From Chryseobacterium oncorhynchi (GTDB lineage Bacteria > Bacteroidota > Bacteroidia > Flavobacteriales > Weeksellaceae): DNA of 64,000 nt. The notes under the pieces were generated by a model. The model was not told the origin of the DNA and searched no databases. It saw nothing but the letters and a program-made list of their open reading frames with translations. The stretch is taken from positions 620,001-684,000 of the forward strand of contig NZ_PPEI02000003.1 of the NCBI RefSeq assembly GCF_002899895.1, read 5' to 3'. This document shows, piece by piece, positions 55,363-63,331 of this stretch; position 1 is the first letter of the stretch; each line of letters starts with the position of its first letter. The position numbers and the translations under genes were made by a program.

Positions 55363-56424
55363 ATGACTTTCGGGCAACAGATGCTATTTTTCTTCAGTGC
55401 GGTGGGAGCTTTCAATGGGCTTTTGCTTGGGATTTATCTGTTATTTATTAGGAAACTGAAAAACATTCCAGATTTTTTTCTGGGGATTCTTCTCCTTATG
55501 CTAAGCTTACGAGTAGGAATTTCTGTGTGTATTTATTTTTATCCGGATTTACCCAGGATTATCCAGCACTTGGGAATGCCTGCATTATTTTTTACAGGAC
55601 CTGCATTATACTATTACGTTAAATCTTCCTTTCAGAATAATCAGTTTGATTTGAAGAACTGCCGGAAAATATTAGGAATACTAACTCTTATTTTGGGCGT
55701 TGTCGGATTACTGTATTTATTCTTTCCTATTACTTGGGATCATTATTTTGGGAGTTTTATTTATATTTCTTGGTCGATATTTGTATTTCTTACCGTATAT
55801 CAATACTACATTTTTTCAAAACAGAATATTAAAAGCTCCAATAAATTTGTTCTTCCGGTTCTCGTGAGCAATATTATTATATTTTTAACCTACCAGCTGA
55901 TTGCTACAGGTTGGGTACAGATTTATTGTGCCGGAGGAAGTTTGGTATTTTCATTCGTTCTATATGCTAATTTTTTAATTTTCTTCAATAAAAAGCATCA
56001 GGAAATATCAGCAAAAGATGTTCACAAATATTCTAATAAAAAGATTTCAGAAAAGCAGGCTGATAGTTTTGTAACTAAGCTTGAAAAGTTAATGCATTCC
56101 GAAGAAATTTATAAAAATCCAAATTTGAAATTGAACGATCTTGCTTTTAAAATGAATATCTCTGCTCATCAGCTTTCCCAACTTCTGAATGATAATTTGG
56201 GGAAAAGCTTTTCCATTTATATTAATGAATATAGAATACAGGAAGCATGCGAAAAAATAGATAATGGTTCCTATTTAAAGATTGAAGAGATAGGATATGA
56301 GGTAGGATTTAATTCTAAGTCTACATTTTTCTCAACATTTAAAAAAATTAAAAATACAACCCCACTTTTGTACAGACAGTCACAAACATCGACTGAACCT
56401 AGTTTTTTGAGTTCTAATTTATAA
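55363..56424 (+). CDS. AraC-family regulator with membrane N-terminus
   Basis: The 353-residue protein starts with about seven hydrophobic helices (residues about 5-210) and ends with an AraC-type double helix-turn-helix (LKLNDLAFKMNISAHQLSQLLNDNLGKSFSIYINEYRIQEA and IEEIGYEVGFNSKSTFFSTFKKI). This architecture is common in Bacteroidota and suggests that a membrane-bound signal controls transcription. The next gene, 80 nt away on the same strand, is an outer-membrane receptor and a likely target. The inducer is unknown. Confidence 0.88.
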   Translation: MTFGQQMLFFFSAVGAFNGLLLGIYLLFIRKLKNIPDFFLGILLLMLSLRVGISVCIYFYPDLPRIIQHLGMPALFFTGPALYYYVKSSFQNNQFDLKNCRKILGILTLILGVVGLLYLFFPITWDHYFGSFIYISWSIFVFLTVYQYYIFSKQNIKSSNKFVLPVLVSNIIIFLTYQLIATGWVQIYCAGGSLVFSFVLYANFLIFFNKKHQEISAKDVHKYSNKKISEKQADSFVTKLEKLMHSEEIYKNPNLKLNDLAFKMNISAHQLSQLLNDNLGKSFSIYINEYRIQEACEKIDNGSYLKIEEIGYEVGFNSKSTFFSTFKKIKNTTPLLYRQSQTSTEPSFLSSNL

Positions 56425-56504
56425 TTTCGTACTGCGGAATTTGAACTTCAAAACCTATTTTATTTGGTAAGCTAATACTTTTGGTTTCATAAAATATAAA
56501 ATTT

Positions 56505-58673
56505 ATGATCACCAAACTATGGCTACTTCTGTTGCTATTATTTATCTCATCTTTTGGAAATGCTCAGAATGTTGTAAAAGAAAAAACATCAGATTCTTTG
56601 ATTGTGCGAAAGGCTATAACTACAAATATTTCAGAAGTCGTGATTCAGGCTGCACCAAGGAACTTGAAATTGAATGACGGAAATATGGTGATGGCTGTCT
56701 CTGGCAATAAAGATTTCAAAACTTCAACCAACCTTCTCGAAGTCCTTAGAAGAACTCCCGGGGTTACCATAGATCAGGAAGACGGAATCTTTATTGGTGG
56801 AAGAATAGCTCCTGCGATATTTATTGATGGAAAACCTATTGTGATGAGCACGCAGGAACTACAGGCATATTTACGGTCGTTGCCACCTGAAATGGTAGAG
56901 TCAATAGAGGTCAATACCAATCCATCTTCAAAATATGATGCAGAATTTAAAGGAATTATTGATATTAAGCTAAAAAAAAATACCAATCTTGGCTGGAGAG
57001 GAAACTATAATGGAAATCTGTATGTAAACAAGTTCAGCTCGAGAGAAAATTCTTTAAATCTAACATATAATACAGGAAAAGTTGCTTATACTTTACAGGC
57101 AGGATATAATGATGGAATTTCAACATATCGCTATAATGCATTACAACGATTAGCGAATACCAATGTCATGCGAACCACTACTCACCAGAAAGATCATGGA
57201 ACTGTTTTTAGTATTCAGGGAGGAGCAGATATCAGACTGAATGATAAGAATCGGGTAGGATTAAATCTAAGAGGTAATTTCAGGGAAAATAACCGTTTGC
57301 GCTCAGGGTCATTATATACTACGGATAAAAATGAAACCCAACTTATTTTTAATACAGAAAGCGAAAACCCAATAGATTATTCCCAGAACAACTATGGTAT
57401 TACGGGGGACTATTCTTTTCAAAATAAAAATTTTAAAGTGAGCTTTTTAGGAAATTATCTTTCCGTGAAAAATAAGCAACAAGATGATTTCATTAATAAG
57501 GATAAATTTTCTTCTAAATTATTGTCCTACTGGAAATCTGATATGTTTAACAAAATTGATATTTACACAGGGCAGATAGACGCCTCTCAGAAGATAGGAA
57601 ATGCAGATATAGAAGCAGGCTTTAAATATAGTCATTCAGTTACCAACAATAATATCAGATATGATACCTTATCTGTGGACAACCAGTTTATATTTGATGC
57701 TACACGAAGTAATATTTTCACTTACAATGAAAAAATCATGGCGGGTTATCTGGCTTACAGACAAAAATTTGAAAAGCTTCAGATCAATGCAGGGATAAGA
57801 GTTGAAAATACACAGAGTATTTCAGACGCAGTGAGTTCTGTTGTTTCAAGAAATTATCTTGAATGGCTGCCATCTTTTAGTGCTAGCTATTCTTTTAATA
57901 AATCTAATGAATTGTCTTTTTCTTATAGCAGAAAAATAACTAGACCTGTTTTCTCACAACTTAATCCTTTTCGGTTTTATTTCAGTCCATTGAATTACTG
58001 GATAGGAAATCCGTATTTGTTGCCCTCTTTTACCACTCAGATCAAGACCGCCTACCGCTATAAAAACTGGATTACCAGCTTTACTATTGGAAAAGAAAAA
58101 GATGTTATGACCCGCTATCCTCTGTACAATCCTGAAACCAATGTCCTTGAATATCTTGGGACAAATCTTCCTTATCGAAATTTTGCTTCCCTTGAGACAA
58201 GTTTCCCTTTAAAAGTAACAAAATGGTGGAGTATCACCAGCCAGTTTGCAGGGTATTACAACTATGAGTTCAGACCTTATCTTGACGAAGTTTTTGCATT
58301 GAAAATTTATAATTATGAAATAAGAGTAAACCAGGTCTTTACTTTACCCAAAGGATATACTATTAATCTATTTACAAATTATGAATCTAAAACAGGCAAC
58401 AGTCTTTATATTATCAAGCCGCGTTACACTGTAGATCTGTCTGTTCAGAAGTCATGGTTTGATAATAAACTGAATACTAAGCTTGGGTATAGTAATATTC
58501 TTAATTCTTATGATCAGCGTTTAGAATTCAGACATAAACAGATTATGGACAACAGGCTTACACATTGGTGGGACAGTAGCCGATTCTTTTTCTCATTAAG
58601 CTATAATTTTGGTAGCTCAAGATATCAGGTGAAAGAAATTCAGAAGACAGAAGAAGAGAACAGAGCCAGATAA
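56505..58673 (+). CDS. Outer-membrane beta-barrel receptor (OMP_b-brl_3 type)
   Basis: A 722-residue TonB-dependent-receptor-like protein with a signal peptide ending at GNAQ (about residue 21). The plug-like part has EVLRRTPGVTIDQEDGIFIGGRIAPAIFIDGKP and MVESIEVNTNPSSKYDAEFKGIIDIKLKKN, typical of the family that is usually preceded by a carboxypeptidase-regulatory domain; here that domain is missing. The barrel ends with FFFSLSYNFGSSRYQ and then a short charged tail. It follows the AraC gene. The substrate is unknown. Confidence 0.85.
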   Translation: MITKLWLLLLLLFISSFGNAQNVVKEKTSDSLIVRKAITTNISEVVIQAAPRNLKLNDGNMVMAVSGNKDFKTSTNLLEVLRRTPGVTIDQEDGIFIGGRIAPAIFIDGKPIVMSTQELQAYLRSLPPEMVESIEVNTNPSSKYDAEFKGIIDIKLKKNTNLGWRGNYNGNLYVNKFSSRENSLNLTYNTGKVAYTLQAGYNDGISTYRYNALQRLANTNVMRTTTHQKDHGTVFSIQGGADIRLNDKNRVGLNLRGNFRENNRLRSGSLYTTDKNETQLIFNTESENPIDYSQNNYGITGDYSFQNKNFKVSFLGNYLSVKNKQQDDFINKDKFSSKLLSYWKSDMFNKIDIYTGQIDASQKIGNADIEAGFKYSHSVTNNNIRYDTLSVDNQFIFDATRSNIFTYNEKIMAGYLAYRQKFEKLQINAGIRVENTQSISDAVSSVVSRNYLEWLPSFSASYSFNKSNELSFSYSRKITRPVFSQLNPFRFYFSPLNYWIGNPYLLPSFTTQIKTAYRYKNWITSFTIGKEKDVMTRYPLYNPETNVLEYLGTNLPYRNFASLETSFPLKVTKWWSITSQFAGYYNYEFRPYLDEVFALKIYNYEIRVNQVFTLPKGYTINLFTNYESKTGNSLYIIKPRYTVDLSVQKSWFDNKLNTKLGYSNILNSYDQRLEFRHKQIMDNRLTHWWDSSRFFFSLSYNFGSSRYQVKEIQKTEEENRAR

Positions 58674-58676
58674 AAA

Positions 58677-58698
58677 AACCTGCTTAAAAAAGCAGGTT
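58677..58698. terminator. Bidirectional terminator
   Basis: AACCTGCTT and AAGCAGGTT pair perfectly around AAAA between the convergent receptor gene and the small GG-leader peptide gene; A- and T-runs are present on both sides. Confidence 0.8.
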
Positions 58699-58706
58699 AT
58701 TTCATT

Positions 58707-58868
58707 TTATGGGCACATACATCTGTCACATGTCCAGATGAAACATTTTCCTGTTACCTCATCCCATTCGCAGCATCTTCTGCCAGGTATTGCTCCTCCC
58801 ATTACGGATTTTTGTTGCTCTCTTCCTAGTTTTTGTGCATTTTTCAGCACTGGATTGTTCTTGTTCAT
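58707..58868 (-). CDS. Third GG-leader six-cysteine peptide
   Basis: A 53-residue precursor has a leader ending in EQQKSVMGG (GG at 24-25) and a 28-residue core with six cysteines (32, 33, 42, 47, 50, 52) and two tryptophans. The leader is rich in Lys/Asn/Gln and ends in a hydrophobic residue pair before GG, which fits peptidase-C39 cleavage. The six-cysteine content matches the two peptides at 8.9-9.6 kb though the spacing differs. It stands alone with no adjacent transporter or enzyme. Confidence 0.72.
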   Translation of the reverse strand: MNKNNPVLKNAQKLGREQQKSVMGGAIPGRRCCEWDEVTGKCFIWTCDRCMCP

Positions 58869-59131
58869 GACTTTGTTTTTTGATGTTAATAGTTAAGTTT
58901 TAATACGTATAATTTCGCGAGAATTATATCACTAATATAGGAAATTAAATAATATGATTATCTGTTTTTTTGTCCTTATGTAGATGGAAAATAGTAAGTT
59001 GTAGATGTTTTTGGAGCTATTCACTACAGTTGGCTAAACAGACAAGAAAATTTTGTTGAAGGGTACTGATTTTGGAAATCAAATTTAATGCATAAAATAA
59101 TCCAAAAGTTTTCTAGGTAGAGACCTTTACC

Positions 59132-59139
59132 TATATTTG
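59132..59139 (+). promoter_or_regulatory. -7 element (TATATTTG) of the deiminase-type gene
   Basis: TATATTTG matches TAnnTTTG 19 nt before the ATG at 59159. No clear TTG is at the normal distance upstream. Confidence 0.45.
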
Positions 59140-59158
59140 TAGTATTGCATAAATCTTT

Positions 59159-60073
59159 ATGAGACTAAACATTAAAAACGAAACGGGTAGGCTGAAGTCA
59201 GTAGTTCTAGGCCAGCCTAATTCATTGGGACCAGTTCCCACGCTAGAGGAAAGTTATGACGCCAAGTCATATTACTCAATCGAACACAATATATATCCTA
59301 AAGAACAGGATATCATCAATGAAATGAACGCTTTTGAAGCGGTCTTAAAAAAGTATGACGTAGAAGTACTGCGTCCAAGCATCATTGAAGACTACAATCA
59401 GGTTTTTTCAAGAGATGTAGCCTTTGTTATTGATGACAAGATGATTATTTCTAATGTAATTGCAGATAGAGCAGATGAGCAGGAAGCCTATAAAAGCGTT
59501 TTTGAAAAAGTAGCTTGGAGAAAAATCATTAACCTTCCGGAAACGGCACATATTGAGGGTGGGGACGTCATTGTATGGAATGATTTTCTCTTCATCGGAA
59601 CTTGCTTCAGTGAGGATTACAGAAACTATAAAACGGCAAGAACTAATGAGTATGCCATTGAAATCTTAAAAGAATACTTTCCTAAGAAAAGAATCATTGA
59701 TCTTGAATTAAAGAAAAATGATAAAATTCCGTTCGAAGGAATCCTACACCTGGATTGTACTTTCAACCCAATTGGAGAAGATAAATGTATCATTTATAAA
59801 AACGGATTTGTTGACGAAAGTGATTACCGTTTAATCATCGATATTTTCGGCGAAGAAAACTGCTTCCATATCAATGATGAGGAAATGTTTGAAATGTTCC
59901 CTAATATCTTTTCTATTTCTCCGGAAATAGTTGTTTCGGACAAAACATTTACAAGAATGAACAATCATTTAAGAAATGAATGGGGAATGACTGTAGAAGA
60001 GATCCCTTACAGAGAAATTTCTAAAATGGGAGGTTTGTTGAGATGTTCTACAATGCCGCTTGTGAGAGAATAA
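59159..60073 (+). CDS. Arginine-deiminase-superfamily hydrolase
   Basis: A 304-residue guanidino-group-modifying enzyme. Catalytic features seen are FSRDVAFVIDDK, the HIEGGDVIVW motif (general acid/base acidic residue and metal-free binding), the HLDCTFNPIG histidine and the LLRCSTMPL cysteine nucleophile near the C-terminus. Members are arginine deiminases, dimethylarginine dimethylaminohydrolases or amidinotransferases; which reaction this one has cannot be told from motifs. It is followed after 66 nt by a second family member. Confidence 0.83.
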   Translation: MRLNIKNETGRLKSVVLGQPNSLGPVPTLEESYDAKSYYSIEHNIYPKEQDIINEMNAFEAVLKKYDVEVLRPSIIEDYNQVFSRDVAFVIDDKMIISNVIADRADEQEAYKSVFEKVAWRKIINLPETAHIEGGDVIVWNDFLFIGTCFSEDYRNYKTARTNEYAIEILKEYFPKKRIIDLELKKNDKIPFEGILHLDCTFNPIGEDKCIIYKNGFVDESDYRLIIDIFGEENCFHINDEEMFEMFPNIFSISPEIVVSDKTFTRMNNHLRNEWGMTVEEIPYREISKMGGLLRCSTMPLVRE

Positions 60074-60139
60074 TTAAGTTGTAGAGTAAAAGAATAGACG
60101 TTTTCTAATCTTAAATCTTTTAATTTTTAAATCAAAAAA

Positions 60140-61063
60140 ATGCAGACAACAGATACCGTATTAATGATAGAACCGATTGCATTCGGTTACAACGCAGAAA
60201 CTGCGAAAAATAATTATTTCCAGGTAGAACAAACAGGTTCTGATATTCAGTCAAAAGCATTGGCTGAGTTCAATACTTTTGTTGGAAAACTTAGAGGTAA
60301 AGGAATTAATGTAATTACTATAAAAGATACACTAGATCCACATACACCGGATTCTATTTTTCCAAATAACTGGGTAAGCTTTCATAAAGATGGAAAAGTA
60401 GTTTTATATCCTATGTTCGCGTCCAACAGAAGAGTTGAAAGAAGAGATGATATTATTGAAAGTATCAAGGCGCAGGGGTTCGAGGTTGCTGAAATTGATG
60501 ATTGGTCGTTTTCTGAAACACAAGGACATTTCCTGGAAGGAACAGGAAGTATGATTTTCGACCACGACAAGAAAATTGCCTATGGTTCTGTTTCTTTGAG
60601 ATTAGATGAAAATCTGTTCAGAGAATTCTGCGAAAAATATGGTTTTACACCAATCGTTTTCCATTCCTATCAAACAGTGGGTACAGAAAGACTTCCTATC
60701 TATCATACCAATGTAATGATGTGTGTGGCAGATCAATTTGTTGTCATCTGTCTTGATTGTATTGATGATGAGCTGGAAAGAGAAAAGGTAATTGAAACCA
60801 TTAAAAATTCCGGAAAAGAAATCATTGAAATTTCAGAAGAGCAGATGCAGCAGTTTGCAGGAAATATGCTTCAGGTTCAGAACAAAGACGGTGAAAGATT
60901 TCTGGTGATGAGCCAGACCGCTTACCAGTCTCTAACTCATGAACAGGTTGCCGCTATTGAAAAATACTGTGAGATCATTTACTCAGATCTTAATACCATA
61001 GAGGTAAATGGAGGCGGAAGTGCAAGATGTATGCTTGCCGAGGTTTTTCTTCCAAAAAAATAA
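60140..61063 (+). CDS. ctlX: CtlX-type citrulline/arginine-deiminase-related hydrolase
   Basis: The 307-residue protein belongs to the same fold as the preceding gene but to the CtlX branch: VLMIEPIAFGYNAETAKNNYFQ, DPHTPDSIFPNNWVSFH, EGTGSMIFDHD, YHTNVMMCVAD and NGGGSARCMLAEVFLPKK with the nucleophilic cysteine. CtlX has been named for citrulline utilisation; substrate details are inferred from the family. It ends 20 nt before speD, so co-expression with the polyamine genes is likely. Confidence 0.83.
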   Translation: MQTTDTVLMIEPIAFGYNAETAKNNYFQVEQTGSDIQSKALAEFNTFVGKLRGKGINVITIKDTLDPHTPDSIFPNNWVSFHKDGKVVLYPMFASNRRVERRDDIIESIKAQGFEVAEIDDWSFSETQGHFLEGTGSMIFDHDKKIAYGSVSLRLDENLFREFCEKYGFTPIVFHSYQTVGTERLPIYHTNVMMCVADQFVVICLDCIDDELEREKVIETIKNSGKEIIEISEEQMQQFAGNMLQVQNKDGERFLVMSQTAYQSLTHEQVAAIEKYCEIIYSDLNTIEVNGGGSARCMLAEVFLPKK

Positions 61064-61083
61064 TATATTTACGAAAAAATTAA

Positions 61084-61443
61084 TTGAACCCATTATCAAA
61101 TAAAGGTTTACATATTCTTCTGACTTTGGAAACAGAGTCAGAAGATTTGTTATTAGACAGCAAGGGATTTCTTGCATTCACAGAAGAAATTCTGAAAAAA
61201 AAAGAAGTAGAAATAGTAGGGATTACCAACCATATTTTTGAGAATCAAAGCTTCACTTCGGCAGTTTGTCTTAAAGAGTCACATCTTTGTATTCATACTT
61301 GGCCGGAGTTTAAGCAACTTACTTTTGATGTATTCTTATGTAATTATACACAGGACAATACAGAAAAGGTAGAACAGATTGCTGATGAAGTGGTTCAATA
61401 TTTTAAAGCTAATACCATTCAAAAACACAAAATTTACAGATAA
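61084..61443 (+). CDS. speD: S-adenosylmethionine decarboxylase
   Basis: Makes decarboxylated AdoMet, the aminopropyl donor for polyamine synthesis. The 119-residue proenzyme has the class 1 motif KESHLCIHTWPE: the self-cleavage Ser (which yields the pyruvoyl group) and the catalytic His are present, and the DVFLC cysteine matches the conserved Cys. The start codon is TTG; no upstream ATG or alternate Met fits. Two nucleotides separate it from the next gene. Confidence 0.88.
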   Translation: MNPLSNKGLHILLTLETESEDLLLDSKGFLAFTEEILKKKEVEIVGITNHIFENQSFTSAVCLKESHLCIHTWPEFKQLTFDVFLCNYTQDNTEKVEQIADEVVQYFKANTIQKHKIYR

Positions 61444-61445
61444 AA

Positions 61446-62909
61446 ATGGATCACATTTGTCCCATTTGCCGAACCAATAATAATGATATGGCAATTGAGT
61501 TTGCCATTGAAGAATTTATCTGCAGTCATTGTAATACCCTTGTTGGAGTAAAAAATATTACCCAAAAGAAGAATATTAAAAAGCCTGTAGAGAACGTTGT
61601 TTTGGAAGTAGGGCGTAAAGGTACGCTCTATGGTACAGACTATTGGGTGATTAATATTGTCATCAAAAAATACGGGTCGAATACCTTTTGGCGAGAATAT
61701 GCACTGAAAGATCAAGCCGGTAATAATGCTTATCTGAGTGAAAGCGATGGGCATTGGGTTTTTCTTCGTCAATTGGAAGTTGCATTTAAAGAATCTAAGT
61801 TCCATGCTGAATTGGACGGACGTAAATACAGATGGTACGAAACCACACCATGTACAACATATGCTGCTGCTGGGTATTTTGAAGACAAACTGAATTTTGG
61901 TCTGGCCAATTATAAAGAATATGTAAATGGTACAGAAATGATCTCTCGGGAGCAGTACGGAAATTCATCACAGTTCTTTAAGGGAAATCATATTTCAAGA
62001 TCCGAAATAAAAAAAGCATTTGGAGTAAAAGATATGCCCTATAAATCCGGAATAGGGATTGTTCAGCCTTTTCCTTATAATGTAAGACAATGTACCAATA
62101 TTATGGCGGTTACAGCATTGCTGATATGTCTGCTGCAATTGTATGTGGTAACTTCAAGAAGCAATCAGAACGTTTTTGAACAGAATATAAACTTTGCAGA
62201 TGTAAATGATAAAGAACTGGTGAGTAAAAGCTTTAGCTTTTCAGGCGGTTCTGCACCCTTAAAAATACATCTTTTTTCAGATGTGAATAACTCTTGGGCG
62301 AATGTAGGAATAGGTCTTGTTAACGAGAAAACCAATGAAGTGATCTATGCTACCAAGGATATCGAACAATATTCTGGCTTTGAAGGAGGAGAAAGCTGGA
62401 GTGAGGGAAGCCAAACAGAAGATTTCAATATGTGCGGTATTCCTCAGGGAACATACCATTTTTTGATCTCAGCGGAAAAAGAGGGTGGAATAGTAGATCC
62501 GTTCAAATCAGGTTACCGACCGGAGAATGGGGATTTCTCGATTATTCAAAATGAAACCGGAGCTTTCTTTATGCAAAATGATAAAGATAAAAGCATTAGT
62601 ACTTATACAGACAGAGTAGCACTTGAAAATGACATCATATTAAAAACCGGTCTTCAAAACAATTTAAAAGAGCTTGGTAAGCTAGATTCTATCCTTGTTA
62701 ATATAGTTCCGAATTATGGCTACCCAGGCAATAGTGAACAAAATGCGAACGTAAAGATCAAGGCCACCTGGCTGCCTGTTTCTTTCTGGAACTTCGGGAT
62801 TGTACTTTTTTGCCTATTGCTATTTGCAGGATTGAGCTATTTGGCCCGACGTATCTTTGAGGGAAGCAAATGGAGTAACAGTTCCAATTCACCCTACCCA
62901 ATAAATTAA
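61446..62909 (+). CDS. Zinc-ribbon DUF4178 membrane protein
   Basis: The 487-residue protein begins with a four-cysteine zinc ribbon (C5, C8, C26, C29). Next is a DUF4178-type beta domain (LEVGRKGTLYGTDYWVINIVI, YALKDQAGNNAYLSESDGHWVFL), then a first membrane helix (about 218-236), an extracytoplasmic region of about 200 residues, a second helix (about 448-468) and a short tail. DUF4178 proteins often accompany DUF350 and polyamine genes, as here; function unknown. Tightly spaced between speD and the next small gene. Confidence 0.78.
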   Translation: MDHICPICRTNNNDMAIEFAIEEFICSHCNTLVGVKNITQKKNIKKPVENVVLEVGRKGTLYGTDYWVINIVIKKYGSNTFWREYALKDQAGNNAYLSESDGHWVFLRQLEVAFKESKFHAELDGRKYRWYETTPCTTYAAAGYFEDKLNFGLANYKEYVNGTEMISREQYGNSSQFFKGNHISRSEIKKAFGVKDMPYKSGIGIVQPFPYNVRQCTNIMAVTALLICLLQLYVVTSRSNQNVFEQNINFADVNDKELVSKSFSFSGGSAPLKIHLFSDVNNSWANVGIGLVNEKTNEVIYATKDIEQYSGFEGGESWSEGSQTEDFNMCGIPQGTYHFLISAEKEGGIVDPFKSGYRPENGDFSIIQNETGAFFMQNDKDKSISTYTDRVALENDIILKTGLQNNLKELGKLDSILVNIVPNYGYPGNSEQNANVKIKATWLPVSFWNFGIVLFCLLLFAGLSYLARRIFEGSKWSNSSNSPYPIN

Positions 62910-62911
62910 GC

Positions 62912-63103
62912 ATGGAAAGAATAATCAATTATATCAGAAATAATTGGCAATTGTTTGCCATCGGAAGCCTATTCCTGGGTTGGTTCGTTTATATGACTTT
63001 TACAGGAAATCAGTTTTGTGACTGTGCCAAAACAGAAAACTACCGCGACGGAACCACAAGAAGCCATTCCAGAGCAGGATTTTACAGATATTATCACAAA
63101 TAA
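62912..63103 (+). CDS. Small single-helix membrane protein
   Basis: A 63-residue protein has one membrane helix (about 13-30, LFAIGSLFLGWFVYMTFTG) and a short positively charged tail containing CDC and several His/Arg/Tyr. It starts 2 nt after the DUF4178 gene and is 12 nt before the DUF350 gene, so it belongs to the same transcription unit. No family is recognised. Confidence 0.65.
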   Translation: MERIINYIRNNWQLFAIGSLFLGWFVYMTFTGNQFCDCAKTENYRDGTTRSHSRAGFYRYYHK

Positions 63104-63115
63104 AAATATATAACT

Positions 63116-63331
63116 ATGGACAACATTAATGTATTACCTATATTCAATTCAATTCTTTATTCATTCTTAGGAATTGCTATTTTACTGTTATGCTATTTCA
63201 TCATCGAGAAATTAACTCCCGAGAAAACATGGCATGAGATCGCTCAAAATAAAAATATAGCACTGGCTATCGTTTTTGGGGCCTTTATTATCGGTATTTC
63301 AATGATTATAAGCGCTGCAATTCATGGATAA
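63116..63331 (+). CDS. DUF350 domain membrane protein
   Basis: A 71-residue protein with two membrane helices (about 10-30 and 48-70) and a short IEKLTPEKTWHEIAQNKNIALAIVFGAFIIG linker typical of DUF350 (YjfL-like), which usually occurs as single or repeated helix pairs. The function is unknown; related genes lie next to polyamine and membrane-stress genes. Its last 8 nt overlap the start of the aminopropyltransferase gene. Confidence 0.75.
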   Translation: MDNINVLPIFNSILYSFLGIAILLLCYFIIEKLTPEKTWHEIAQNKNIALAIVFGAFIIGISMIISAAIHG

